A stretch of 40,274 bases of DNA, taken from positions 1 through 40,274 of the forward strand of contig DUVY01000021.1 of assembly GCA_012840805.1 (NCBI GenBank), read 5' to 3'. The notes under the pieces were generated by a model that had not been told where the DNA came from, ran no database searches, and worked only from the letters and a program-made list of their open reading frames with translations. Both the position numbers and the translations under genes were made by a program. The DNA is from Clostridiales bacterium (GTDB taxonomy: Bacteria > Bacillota > Clostridia > Christensenellales > DUVY01). Each line of letters opens with the position of its first letter. Within the stretch, counting starts at the first letter, position 1. Shown here in pieces: positions 1 through 8,090 of the stretch.

Positions 1-48
1 ACGATAATCTAGAAATCTTTTTCATAAAAAATTCACCTTCAAAAAATT

Positions 49-78
49 ATAATTATGGTAAAAATAACTATAATTATA
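49..78. repeat. AT-only inverted repeat near left edge
   Basis: An inverted repeat pairs ATAATTATGGT (49-59) with ACTATAATTAT (68-78) across a short A-rich loop, with one G-U pair. It lies downstream of the acyl carrier protein terminator and contains almost no G or C, so it may only reflect base composition. I see no gene in positions 1-90. Confidence 0.3.
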
Positions 79-90
79 TGATAACACTAA

Positions 91-123
91 AAAAGGCTCT
101 GGTAAATATCCCGAGCCTTTTTT
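91..123 (-). terminator. Intrinsic terminator after acpP
   Basis: Perfect 10-bp stem (AAAAAGGCTC at 91-100 with GAGCCTTTTT at 114-123) around a 13-nt loop. Read on the minus strand the stem runs into a T tract, about 20 nt past the acyl carrier protein stop codon. The other strand also ends in T residues, so it may work in both directions. Confidence 0.85.
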
Positions 124-141
124 GATTAAAATTTAACAAAA

Positions 142-387
142 TTATTTTATAGCCGACTGTAAAAATTCTACCACATCTTTTACCGTCTTCATTTCCAAAG
201 CTTTTTCGCTGGGAACGGAAATGTTATATGTGTCTTCTAGCTCCATAAGCATTTCTATGATATCTATTGAGTCCGCGTTAAAATCAGCCACAATATTGGA
301 TTCCATAGTGATCTTGTCGGTATCTTTGATTTTGAGTTGTTGCGCCAAAACTTGTTTTACTTTTTCAAATAATGCTTTTTCTTCCAT
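142..387 (-). CDS. acpP: Acyl carrier protein
   Basis: 81-residue acidic protein of the size and pattern of a type II fatty-acid-synthase acyl carrier protein, the cytoplasmic carrier of acyl intermediates on a 4'-phosphopantetheine arm. The attachment serine is Ser40 in the ADSI motif (DSL in most homologues), followed by the usual acidic helix II (IDIIEMLMELED). The start is fixed by GGAGG just upstream (near 392-398). It is monocistronic here, with its own promoter and terminator and no fab genes beside it, so it could serve fatty acid synthesis or act as a secondary carrier; the sequence alone cannot say which. Confidence 0.93.
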   Translation of the reverse strand: MEEKALFEKVKQVLAQQLKIKDTDKITMESNIVADFNADSIDIIEMLMELEDTYNISVPSEKALEMKTVKDVVEFLQSAIK

Positions 388-422
388 AATTTCCTCCGAA
401 TAAAACGGTTTAAATCATAACC

Positions 423-451
423 ATTATATATTATATCTTCAAAAAACACAA
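423..451 (-). promoter_or_regulatory. Sigma-A promoter for acpP
   Basis: On the minus strand TTGTGT (446-451) and TATAAT (423-428) are separated by exactly 17 bp, about 35 bp upstream of the acpP start. The -10 box is perfect; the -35 matches in its first three bases. Confidence 0.55.
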
Positions 452-474
452 TCATTTTGAAAAAAATTAAAAAT

Positions 475-1755
475 TTAAGCCGCTACAAGCTCTTTTAGCC
501 AAGGTATTTCTCTTTGAAGATATAGCTCGTTAATCGTATAAAAGCCATTATCAAATGTTAACTCGAGCCTATAAAACGGATGTTCTCTTAATTGAGGCTT
601 AGGGGTCGCGCCGTAATAATAGCTAATTTCGGGAAAAATTGAAGCCGAGGGCACATAAGTTCCTTGATGTAAGTCATTGATGTCAACATCGTTGATTTTG
701 ACGATAATCTTATCGCTCAAATCGCCAAGCCTATAATCATTGTCAACTTTTAAGAGATTGTTAAATTGCCCGTCCATTACTACGCTTACATTTTTTAAAT
801 TAAGCTTCAAGATATCTCTTTTTCTAGCTACTTCGCCTATGCTTTGGTCATAATTGCCGCTACTGCTTTTTATATAATCCAATATCGCCACTGCCATATT
901 GGACGGCACGGCCAGTCCCACATTATCGGCTGGGATATCTATCTTTTGACCTACGGTGATTGTTTGCGCCATTACCTTGTAGGTGTTAACGCCTATTACC
1001 TGACCATTGCCCGACATGTTCAAAAGCACGCCGCCGCTGTTGCCCGAATTGATCGCGGCGCTGGTTTGAATCAAATGTTGAGTTGTGCCGTCGGCTTTGC
1101 TGCCTTCTAATTGAAGCTCTTGCACTACTTCGGGTATGCTTATCTCGCCCGCCGTGACGGATAATCCGCCGCCTAGCGCGTTTCCTATCGCCACAACTCT
1201 TTGACCGTACTGTAGTTGCCTGCTGTTGCCAAACTCTACGACTCTATGTTCCACATCTTGCAAATCAATGCCCAATTTTAAAACGGCGATATCAATCTCG
1301 GAATCATAGCCTAAAACTTGCGCGGGCGTGTCAAAAAAATCGGCTTTGTCAAATAGCTTAATATAAATCTTATATCCAAAAACAGAGTTGTTGACCGCCT
1401 CTGCTATTACATGGTAGTTGGTCATTATTATCGGGTTTTTGGCGTCGCCGTTTTCAACATAGTCCACAATAAAGCCCGTTCCCGAAAATTGACTGCCGCC
1501 CTTTTTTACTTCTATCATAACCATAGATAACAAATTGTTTTTGGCGATGACAACCTCGGCGTCGTCTGTGACTTTGTAGTCAATTGCGGTTTTTTGGATT
1601 AGTTTGCCGGGCACTCTTTCGGGCTCAATAGCTTTAAACACAAAATAAGAAGTAACGGCGCCCAATAATAAGCTTAATACTAATAAGACGGCTATTAAAA
1701 AAACACTGTTTCTTTTGGGGTTTTTATTATTATATTCTTCTTGTGTGTAATGCAT
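475..1755 (-). CDS. Membrane-anchored trypsin-like serine protease (HtrA/DegP type)
   Basis: 426-residue protein with a short cytoplasmic N-terminus, one transmembrane segment (about residues 17-40) and an extracytoplasmic trypsin-like domain. The catalytic triad is visible: His115 in TNYHVIAEA, Asp155 in SEIDIAVLKL and Ser240 in INSGNSGG. The order and spacing match HtrA-family quality-control proteases. The C-terminal part (about 310-426) should hold the PDZ domain but lacks the usual PDZ signature; LSDKIIVKINDVDI may be its remnant. It stands alone between acpP and ung. In this family expression often responds to envelope stress, but no operator was recognised here. Confidence 0.85.
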   Translation of the reverse strand: MHYTQEEYNNKNPKRNSVFLIAVLLVLSLLLGAVTSYFVFKAIEPERVPGKLIQKTAIDYKVTDDAEVVIAKNNLLSMVMIEVKKGGSQFSGTGFIVDYVENGDAKNPIIMTNYHVIAEAVNNSVFGYKIYIKLFDKADFFDTPAQVLGYDSEIDIAVLKLGIDLQDVEHRVVEFGNSRQLQYGQRVVAIGNALGGGLSVTAGEISIPEVVQELQLEGSKADGTTQHLIQTSAAINSGNSGGVLLNMSGNGQVIGVNTYKVMAQTITVGQKIDIPADNVGLAVPSNMAVAILDYIKSSSGNYDQSIGEVARKRDILKLNLKNVSVVMDGQFNNLLKVDNDYRLGDLSDKIIVKINDVDINDLHQGTYVPSASIFPEISYYYGATPKPQLREHPFYRLELTFDNGFYTINELYLQREIPWLKELVAA

Positions 1756-1943
1756 CTTTTTTATCCTTTGATTATATTAATTTTATTATATCATAAATAT
1801 CAAGCCACTTTTTTACAAATGAGTTAAATTATATGCGTTTTTTGCCGCTAAATCGTAATAAAAATAGCATCTAATTTTAGATAAAAAAATATTCAAGCTT
1901 AATAAATTTGCTTTTAATTATAAGGTTTGTTATGGCTATTGTT

Positions 1944-1978
1944 ATCTTTTAACTGTTATTAGAAATGCCTTAAAAGAT
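1944..1978 (-). terminator. Possible weak terminator after ung
   Basis: A 9-bp A/T stem (ATCTTTTAA at 1944-1952 with TTAAAAGAT at 1970-1978) lies about 20 nt past the ung stop codon. No clear T tract follows on the minus strand, so termination here is uncertain. Nothing else is evident in the 243-bp gap between ung and the protease gene. Confidence 0.25.
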
Positions 1979-1998
1979 TAAGTTTTTACGTTGGCGGT

Positions 1999-2703
1999 TT
2001 ATCTAACCATATAAAGATAAGGATTATCCCTAATATCCGAAATTTGCCAATTAATCGGCTGGATACCATGCGCCATTAGGTATTGATTGGTTTTGGAAAA
2101 GTGGCGGCACCCAAAAAAACCGCCATGCGCGGATAGCGGGCTAGGATGAACGGTTTCTAATATGTAATGCTTGTTAGAATCTATCAATACTTTTTTGCTT
2201 TTTGCGTTATTACCCCAAAGCAAAAACACGACATTTTGTTTTTCTTGATTGATTGTTTTGATAACTTGGTCGGTGAAAATCTCCCACCCTATGTTTTTGT
2301 GCGAGTTTGGCCTGCCCGCGCGAACAGTCAAGACAGTGTTTAGCAATAACACCCCTTGCATTGCCCACTCTATCAAACACCCGTTATCGGGGATTTTTAG
2401 CCCTAAGTCGTTTTTTAATTCCAAAAACATATTTTGCAATGACGGCGGAATTGGAACATTGGGCTTAACCGAAAAACACATGCCGTGCGCCTGTCCTTCG
2501 CCGTGGTAGGGGTCTTGACCTAATATAACGGCTTTTATATCGCCCAAAGAAGTAGCCTTTAAGGCGTTAAAAATATCATACATATCGGGATATACCGTAT
2601 AATGAGTATATTCGTATTTTAAAAACTCTCTTATCTTTTTGTAATAATCTTTTTGAAACTCTTCTTTTAAAATTTCATCCCAATCGTTATTAAACTTGAC
2701 CAC
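1999..2703 (-). CDS. ung: Uracil-DNA glycosylase, family 1
   Basis: 234 residues, the usual length for family-1 uracil-DNA glycosylase, which removes uracil from DNA to start base-excision repair. The catalytic water-activating motif GQDPYH is at 62-67 (Asp64) and the DNA-intercalation motif HPSPLSAHGGFFGCRHFS begins at His186. The uracil-pocket segment GVLLLNTVLTV is also present. Single gene, read the same way as its neighbours but separated from both by more than 150 bp. No unusual feature was seen and the assignment is secure. Confidence 0.96.
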   Translation of the reverse strand: MVKFNNDWDEILKEEFQKDYYKKIREFLKYEYTHYTVYPDMYDIFNALKATSLGDIKAVILGQDPYHGEGQAHGMCFSVKPNVPIPPSLQNMFLELKNDLGLKIPDNGCLIEWAMQGVLLLNTVLTVRAGRPNSHKNIGWEIFTDQVIKTINQEKQNVVFLLWGNNAKSKKVLIDSNKHYILETVHPSPLSAHGGFFGCRHFSKTNQYLMAHGIQPINWQISDIRDNPYLYMVR

Positions 2704-2753
2704 TTCGCATACACCTTTGCTTTTTTAGTTTAGCACAAGCAATTGTTATATGC

Positions 2754-2810
2754 AAATATATGCTTTTATGGACATATGAAAAGACCCCAACATCAAAAAA
2801 ATATATGCTT
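2754..2810. repeat. Short direct repeats upstream of ung
   Basis: The 12-mer AAATATATGCTT occurs at 2754-2765 and 2799-2810, 45 bp apart, with CATATG palindromes at 2773-2778 and 2834-2839 nearby. They lie between the CDF gene and ung and could be regulator sites, but the sequence is AT-rich and chance is possible. Confidence 0.3.
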
Positions 2811-2870
2811 ACTTTGATATATGACGACTTGAGCATATGGGCACAAAACTGTTATATCAAACAAAGTATT

Positions 2871-3737
2871 TTATTTGGACGGGCTGGTATGCACTTGAAC
2901 ATGCTTGGCGTTAAATTCTTTTTCAATTAGATCGTGGACATTATGGCTAATTTCGTGCGCGCGCTCAAATGAAACATTTTTATCCACTATTATATCTATA
3001 TCCACATACAAACGCGCGCCAAACTTGCGGGTTTTTAGGCTTTCTATCGCCAAAACATCTGTCATTTTCATAGTTCGCTCTCTGATTTTGTTTTCAATGT
3101 CTTCGCCTACCGAGCTGTCTATCAGTTGTTTTGCGCTGTGAACTATGATTTTGATTGCCTCAAATAATATAATGCCCGCGACTATTATAGACGCTACTTG
3201 TTCCATAAAATAAATGCCAAAATAAGCGAATATCAAGCCTATCAAGACGGCTATTGAGCTTAACGCGTCTGTTCGGTTGTCAATGGCGGCGGCTTTTATC
3301 GCTTGGGAATGGTATTTTTTGCTGGCTCTTATGCTTATCTGATAAAGCCCTTCTTTCATCAATATTGAGATAACCATAATAATTACAGAAACATTAAGAT
3401 ACTTTATGGGCTCGGGCGTCAAGACAAGACCTTTGATTGAAGTTATCAAAAAGCCGCCTGCTGTTATTATCAATAAAAAAGCTATTATAATGCTGATTAC
3501 AAACTCTATTCTTTCATGCCCGTATGGATGATGTTTGTCGCTTTTTTCCGAGCTTAAACCTACTGCAATCATTGAAATAATGGTCGTGCCTATGTCCGAT
3601 AAGCTATGCACCCCATCCGCCATAATCGCCGCGCTCAAAGCAAAAACGCCCGTAATAATTTTCATTATCGCCAATAAAGTGTTGACGATTAAAGATATTA
3701 TATTGATTTTTTGAAGGGCTTTTATTCTTGTGTCCAT
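2871..3737 (-). CDS. Cation diffusion facilitator family transporter
   Basis: 288-residue membrane protein of the cation diffusion facilitator family, which exports divalent metals (Zn, Mn, Fe, Co) in exchange for protons. About six hydrophobic segments cover residues 10-210, followed by a cytoplasmic metal-binding domain (about 210-288) with the typical ESLKTRKFGARLYVDIDI strand. The family signature HPYGHERIE is at 70-78. The TM2 metal site reads HxxxD (His44, Asp48) and the TM5 site reads DxxxD (Asp153, Asp157), a mixed pair that does not settle the metal. Single gene; metal specificity is unknown. Confidence 0.92.
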   Translation of the reverse strand: MDTRIKALQKINIISLIVNTLLAIMKIITGVFALSAAIMADGVHSLSDIGTTIISMIAVGLSSEKSDKHHPYGHERIEFVISIIIAFLLIITAGGFLITSIKGLVLTPEPIKYLNVSVIIMVISILMKEGLYQISIRASKKYHSQAIKAAAIDNRTDALSSIAVLIGLIFAYFGIYFMEQVASIIVAGIILFEAIKIIVHSAKQLIDSSVGEDIENKIRERTMKMTDVLAIESLKTRKFGARLYVDIDIIVDKNVSFERAHEISHNVHDLIEKEFNAKHVQVHTSPSK

Positions 3738-3818
3738 TTTTCTCTATTTAAAATTGATTTATTATATCATATTAAAATATATATAATCAATGTTAATCAC
3801 AAAAAAAGCGTATAAGTA

Positions 3819-3847
3819 AGCCCAAACTAATTTAGTTAGTTTGGGCT
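3819..3847 (-). terminator. Hairpin ending the metG-tatD-rSAM operon
   Basis: Perfect 12-bp stem (AGCCCAAACTAA at 3819-3830, TTAGTTTGGGCT at 3836-3847) with a 5-nt loop, 33 bp past the radical SAM stop codon. On the minus strand the T-rich stretch begins only about 10 nt after the stem, so the terminator is not textbook, but its position fits well. Confidence 0.65.
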
Positions 3848-3879
3848 AATTTTATTATATCTTTTTATCTAATTAATAT

Positions 3880-4482
3880 TTAGTTTTTATCAATATAGCT
3901 TCTTATTTCCAAATCAATGCCAATGTTTTGGGCAAGCTGTTTGCATTTATTTATCTCTTCTTCTTTCAAAACATCCACAATGGTAAGCCTTGTTTCTATA
4001 CCTGCGTTCTTACAAGCCTTGGCGAATTCCAACATCGCGTAAAATGCTTGTTCGCCAAACACGCTAAGGCAGATTTTGTCATACTCTTGAGCGTCATAGT
4101 GGTTAAGGCTTATGCTGACTTTGTCTATATTGCCTTTTAGCTTAGGCACTATATCATAATTATTAATAAGGTTGCCCTGCCCGTTGGTGTCTAGCCTTAC
4201 TTTCGCGCCGCGCGACTTTAGATAATGGGCGATTTCCACAAGCTGTTCTATCCGATATGTCGGCTCGCCATAGCCGCAAAACACAACCTCGGGATATTTG
4301 GACAAATCTTTTTTCTCAAGCGAGGATATAACTTCTTGAGCTTCGGGCTCTTTACTAAGCCATAGATTGTGTCCGTTAAGTTCGTCTAGATTATTTCTTA
4401 TGCAAAACGAGCATCTGTTGCTGCATCTATTGGTCAAATTAATATATAACTTTTGTCCGTATTCATAAATATAATTATTCAT
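3880..4482 (-). CDS. TatD-associated radical SAM protein
   Basis: 200-residue radical SAM protein. The [4Fe-4S] cluster motif CxxxCxxC is Cys20, Cys24, Cys27 (NRCSNRCSFCIRN), followed by the GEPT-type SAM-binding motif (CGYGEPTYR). It is shorter than most radical SAM enzymes and has no C-terminal extension or auxiliary cluster motif. It sits 34 bp downstream of tatD in the same operon. This pairing is the hallmark of a family known as TatD-linked radical SAM proteins, whose substrate is not known to me. Inferred role: modification or repair chemistry linked to TatD. Confidence 0.88.
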   Translation of the reverse strand: MNNYIYEYGQKLYINLTNRCSNRCSFCIRNNLDELNGHNLWLSKEPEAQEVISSLEKKDLSKYPEVVFCGYGEPTYRIEQLVEIAHYLKSRGAKVRLDTNGQGNLINNYDIVPKLKGNIDKVSISLNHYDAQEYDKICLSVFGEQAFYAMLEFAKACKNAGIETRLTIVDVLKEEEINKCKQLAQNIGIDLEIRSYIDKN

Positions 4483-4516
4483 TTCAAATTGTTTTCCTAT
4501 TCAGCTAAAAAAGTTT

Positions 4517-5290
4517 TTATTTCATCTTCTTAAAAAAATTATACGCGTTTTGGGTGGTGATTTGTTCTACCTGCTCTGTGGCGATGTTTTTCCATTCGGC
4601 AATCTTTTCCGCCACAAATTTGATATATTTTGGCTCGTTAATCTTACCCCTATGCGGCACAGGGGTTAGATAGGGGCAATCGGTTTCCAAAACCACTTTA
4701 TCAAGCGGGATATTGGTTATTACCTCGTAAGCGGTATGGTTGTTTTTGTATGTTATCGCGCCGCCAAAAGAAAGATAAAACCCTCGCTTTAATATCTCTT
4801 GCGCAAAATACAAATTGCCCGTATAACAATGCACCAAAATGCCGTTGCGGGTAAATTCTTGGTTATCGTCCAAAATCTTTAGGGTGTCGTCATAGGCTTC
4901 ACGGCTGTGGATGATAACGGGCAAGCCCATATTATACGCCATTTCTAACTGATACAAAAAAGCGGATTTTTGGGCGTCTTTGGGCGAAAAGTTATAATGG
5001 TAGTCAAGCCCTATTTCGCCTATCGCCACCAACTTTTTTTGGTCGGTAAAAGATTGGTAAAAGTTTAGATCATCCTTGACAAAATCTTGGGCGTAGTGGG
5101 GATGCGCGCCTACGGAAAAATATACTATATCAAACTCTGAGGCTATCTTTTGGGCTTTGACTGACGACCGCTTGTCATAGCTTGCGCAGATTATTCTGCC
5201 CACGTTTTGACGCGGCAAGTCTTGGATTATATCTTTGAAATTATCTCTATATCTAGGGTCGTTTAGATGGGCATGGGTATCTATAAGCAT
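4517..5290 (-). CDS. tatD: TatD family metal-dependent hydrolase (DNase)
   Basis: 257 residues, full length for TatD-type amidohydrolase-fold nucleases that act on DNA with divalent metals. Metal ligands are visible: His6 and His8 (DTHAHL), Glu92 (AIGEIGLDY), the histidine in VIIHSRE, that in LVHCYTG, and the aspartate in LETDCPY. It lies 13 bp downstream of metG, the same order as metS-yabD in B. subtilis, and just upstream of the radical SAM gene, so it is co-transcribed. Whether the cellular role is DNA repair, RNA processing or a quality-control deacylation cannot be told from sequence. Confidence 0.94.
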   Translation of the reverse strand: MLIDTHAHLNDPRYRDNFKDIIQDLPRQNVGRIICASYDKRSSVKAQKIASEFDIVYFSVGAHPHYAQDFVKDDLNFYQSFTDQKKLVAIGEIGLDYHYNFSPKDAQKSAFLYQLEMAYNMGLPVIIHSREAYDDTLKILDDNQEFTRNGILVHCYTGNLYFAQEILKRGFYLSFGGAITYKNNHTAYEVITNIPLDKVVLETDCPYLTPVPHRGKINEPKYIKFVAEKIAEWKNIATEQVEQITTQNAYNFFKKMK

Positions 5291-5303
5291 TTTTAAATCG
5301 CCT

Positions 5304-6872
5304 TTAACACAGCTTAGAAAGCTCTTCTAGCTCTTGTTCTAGTTTTAGTCTAGGGAATATTATCTCGCCTTTTTTGACCTTGCAGCCCGCTAATTTTGGG
5401 GGGAATTGTCCCGCGCTCTCAATCGCGATTAGTTCGTCATCTTTAACGCCCAATTGCTCAAAAATTTTGTTAGGCGTCTGTATCAAAAACGGTCTCAAAA
5501 GCACGGCAACCGTCCTTATGGACTCGCAAAGGTTATAAATAACCGTCTTTAGCCTGCTCTTTTTGTCGGGGTCTTTTGCCAAAACCCACGGCGTCGTTTG
5601 GTCTATATATTTATTGGCGCGCTCTGTTAGCAAGATAATTTCTTCTAAGGCTTTGCTGAACTGAATCTTTTCTAACAAATCAGTTACCTTGTCGCGAATG
5701 CTTTTTATTTCATTGATAAAGTCTTGGTCTAACTCGTCCTTAATCTCGGGCGACGGTATTACGCCGTCAAAGTATTGCTCGGTCATAGCTACAGTTCGGC
5801 TTACCAAATTGCCCAAAGTGTTGACAAGGTCGGTATTTATTTTTTTGATAAAGGCTTCGTTAGTATATGTCCCGTCGGTTCCGTCCGCGGGCAACGCTGT
5901 CAAAAGATAATATCTGACCGCGTCAAGCCCGTATCTATCCACCAAAATAAACGGGTCAACCACATTGCCCTTGGACTTGGACATTTTGTCGCCGCCAAAC
6001 AAAAGCCATCCGTGCGCGAAAACTTTTTTGGGCAAGGGTAGCTCAAGCGCCATCAAAATTGCTGGCCATATAATAGAGTGAAACCTTATGATTTCTTTTG
6101 CCATCATGTGCGTATCGGCGGGCCAATAAGTCTCAAAGTCTTGCTCGTTGTCCGATGTGTAGCCCAGCGCCGTAATGTAATTGGACAGCGCGTCTATCCA
6201 AACATAGATTACATGGTCGGGGTCAAAAGGCACTTTTACGCCCCAATCAAAGCTTGTGCGGGATACTGATAAGTCATTAAGCCCGGGTCTAATAAAATTA
6301 TTGACCATTTCGTTGACTCGGGACTTTGGCTCTAAAAAATCGGTCTTGGTCAAAAGCTCTTCCACTCTGTCTTGATACTTGGACAATCTGAAAAAATAGC
6401 TGTCTTCTTTGGTCAGTTTGACTTCGCGTCCGCAGTCGGGGCAATTGCCGTCTTTTAGCTGGGTTTGAGTCCAATACGATTCGCAAGGAGTGCAATACCA
6501 ACCCTCATAGGTCGATTTGTAAATATCGCCTTTTTCATACAGCTTGGTAAATATCTTTTGCACCGCCGCCTCGTGCTCGGGGTCGGTTGTTCTTATAAAT
6601 TTGGTATAGCTTATGTCCAAAAGCTTCCATAATTTTTTGATATCGTCCACAAGCCCGTTCACAAACTCTTTGGGTTCCATATTTTGCTGGCGGGCGCGTT
6701 CTTGGATTTTTTGACCGTGCTCGTCCGTGCCGGTTAGATAATAGACATCGTAACCTTGCAGGCGCTTAAATCTGGCAAGCGCGTCACAGCAGACCGTAGT
6801 ATAACAATGTCCCAAATGCCAATTGCCGCTTGGATAGTAAATCGGCGTGGTTATATAATATTTTTTGCTCAT
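5304..6872 (-). CDS. metG: Methionyl-tRNA synthetase
   Basis: Class I aminoacyl-tRNA synthetase that charges tRNA-Met. Signature HLGH is at 19-22 and KMSKS at 296-300. A zinc knuckle with Cys127/Cys130 and Cys144/Cys147 identifies the four-cysteine type. At 522 residues it lacks the C-terminal tRNA-binding/dimerisation (EMAP-like) domain that lengthens many Firmicute enzymes to about 650. The start ATG has AAAGG upstream. First gene of the metG-tatD-rSAM operon, with a strong promoter only about 30 bp upstream, so there is no room for a T-box leader. Confidence 0.97.
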   Translation of the reverse strand: MSKKYYITTPIYYPSGNWHLGHCYTTVCCDALARFKRLQGYDVYYLTGTDEHGQKIQERARQQNMEPKEFVNGLVDDIKKLWKLLDISYTKFIRTTDPEHEAAVQKIFTKLYEKGDIYKSTYEGWYCTPCESYWTQTQLKDGNCPDCGREVKLTKEDSYFFRLSKYQDRVEELLTKTDFLEPKSRVNEMVNNFIRPGLNDLSVSRTSFDWGVKVPFDPDHVIYVWIDALSNYITALGYTSDNEQDFETYWPADTHMMAKEIIRFHSIIWPAILMALELPLPKKVFAHGWLLFGGDKMSKSKGNVVDPFILVDRYGLDAVRYYLLTALPADGTDGTYTNEAFIKKINTDLVNTLGNLVSRTVAMTEQYFDGVIPSPEIKDELDQDFINEIKSIRDKVTDLLEKIQFSKALEEIILLTERANKYIDQTTPWVLAKDPDKKSRLKTVIYNLCESIRTVAVLLRPFLIQTPNKIFEQLGVKDDELIAIESAGQFPPKLAGCKVKKGEIIFPRLKLEQELEELSKLC

Positions 6873-6901
6873 AATAAAACCTTTTATTAATGTTTCTTTT
6901 A

Positions 6902-6930
6902 ATTATATATCTTTTGGATTTTTTTGTAAA
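6902..6930 (-). promoter_or_regulatory. Sigma-A promoter for metG operon
   Basis: Minus strand TTTACA (6925-6930) and TATAAT (6902-6907) with a 17-bp spacer. The predicted transcript starts near 6895 and leaves a leader of about 23 nt before the metG ATG. Confidence 0.75.
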
Positions 6931-7009
6931 ATATAACCCCAACGCCAAATTAAAGTATTGACGCTTTTTGGCTTTCATATCAAAACAGGCTTGGTCATAT
7001 TATATTACA

Positions 7010-7591
7010 ATGAACAGAATTTGGTCGGCATTGATGCTTATAGGCGTTATAGCAATGTTTTTCGTAAAACCTCAAGACACTTTGGAAGGAATGATTGACG
7101 CTGTAAATAACGCTTTGAAACTGTCTTTTTCGCTTATGGCGCTATACGCGATTTGGCTGGGTATTCTCAATATTTTAGAGCAGACAGGCTTTAACAAAAA
7201 GTTGTCAGTAGGACTAAGACCTATGATATATTTTTTGTTCGGCAGGGTTTCGGACACCACCGCCGAATATATCAGTATGAATATCGCCGCCAATTTGCTC
7301 GGAATGGGCAACGCCGCGACGCCAATGGGCATTAAGGCAATCAATAGTATGGACGACCAAAGCGGCGTCGCCACTGACGCTATGATTATGCTGTTTGTCA
7401 TCAATGCTTCGTCTATACAGATACTGCCGACCACGATAATTTCTCTAAGAACCGCCCTAAAAAGCGCAAGCCCCGCGGACATAATATTGCCCACTATTAT
7501 CACATCGTTTATATCGACTTTGAGCGCCGTGTTATTGGTAAAAATCATTATCAAAATTAAAAACCGCAAAAGAAGGCGCGAATATGACTGA
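7010..7591 (+). CDS. spmA: Spore maturation protein A (nucleoside-recognition/Gate domain)
   Basis: 193-residue membrane protein with several hydrophobic helices and a Gate (nucleoside-recognition) domain. MNRIWSALMLIGVIAMFF resembles the SpmA N-terminus, and NAANLLGMGNAATPMGIKA-like spacing (AANLLGMGNAATPMG) is characteristic. In B. subtilis SpmA and SpmB are needed for spore core dehydration. I chose the ATG at 7010; an upstream in-frame TTG (6968) adds 14 non-homologous residues. No clear Shine-Dalgarno sequence is present. It is divergent from metG and overlaps spmB by 8 nt, so the two are translationally coupled. Confidence 0.92.
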   Translation: MNRIWSALMLIGVIAMFFVKPQDTLEGMIDAVNNALKLSFSLMALYAIWLGILNILEQTGFNKKLSVGLRPMIYFLFGRVSDTTAEYISMNIAANLLGMGNAATPMGIKAINSMDDQSGVATDAMIMLFVINASSIQILPTTIISLRTALKSASPADIILPTIITSFISTLSAVLLVKIIIKIKNRKRRREYD

Positions 7592-8090
7592 TTATATATT
7601 ACCTGTTTTATTTTTAATACTGTTTTTGATAGTAACTTTCAAAAACATTCCCGCTTACGACTATTTTACCGAAGGCGCTAAAGGCGCGATAAATCTAGGG
7701 ATCGGTATTTTCCCTTATATCGCGGCGATAATGATAGCGGTCAATCTTTTGAGGCTAAGCGGCGTTACGGATTGTTTGGCTGTTATCCTGTCGCCTGTAT
7801 TTAATTTTTTAGGCATACCTACCGAACTTGCCGAATTGACTTTACTAAGACCTTTTAGCGGCTCGGGAAGTTTGGCTCTTCTTAACGAAATTATGACCAA
7901 ACACGGCCCCGACAGCTACGCCTCAAGGGCTGCTTGCGTGATAATGGGCTCGTCCGAGACCGTCTTTTATGTCGCGGGCGTTTATTTCGCGTCCAGCAAG
8001 GCGCGGAAATTAAGGTTTGCCGTGCCTGTGGCGCTTGTGTCAAGTTTGATAAGCGTTGTGGCGGGGTGTTTTTTGGTCAGATTTTTATAG
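7584..8090 (+). CDS. spmB: Spore maturation protein B (Gate domain)
   Basis: 168-residue hydrophobic protein, partner of SpmA, with the second half of the Gate pair. Conserved segments include AKGAINLGIGIFPYIAAIMI, the LRPFSGSGSLALLNE loop and IMGSSETVFYV. Its ATG lies inside the 3' end of spmA (ATGACTGA), the usual arrangement. The 3' end overlaps that of rsmI tail to tail by 6 bp, and no terminator separates the convergent transcripts. The pair indicates an endospore former or a descendant of one. Confidence 0.93.
   Translation: MTDYILPVLFLILFLIVTFKNIPAYDYFTEGAKGAINLGIGIFPYIAAIMIAVNLLRLSGVTDCLAVILSPVFNFLGIPTELAELTLLRPFSGSGSLALLNEIMTKHGPDSYASRAACVIMGSSETVFYVAGVYFASSKARKLRFAVPVALVSSLISVVAGCFLVRFL

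Noticed and set aside
6873-6960. T-box leader upstream of metG
   Set aside because: A near-consensus promoter leaves only about 23 nt of leader, too short for a T-box. The 58-bp gap before lysS is also too short.
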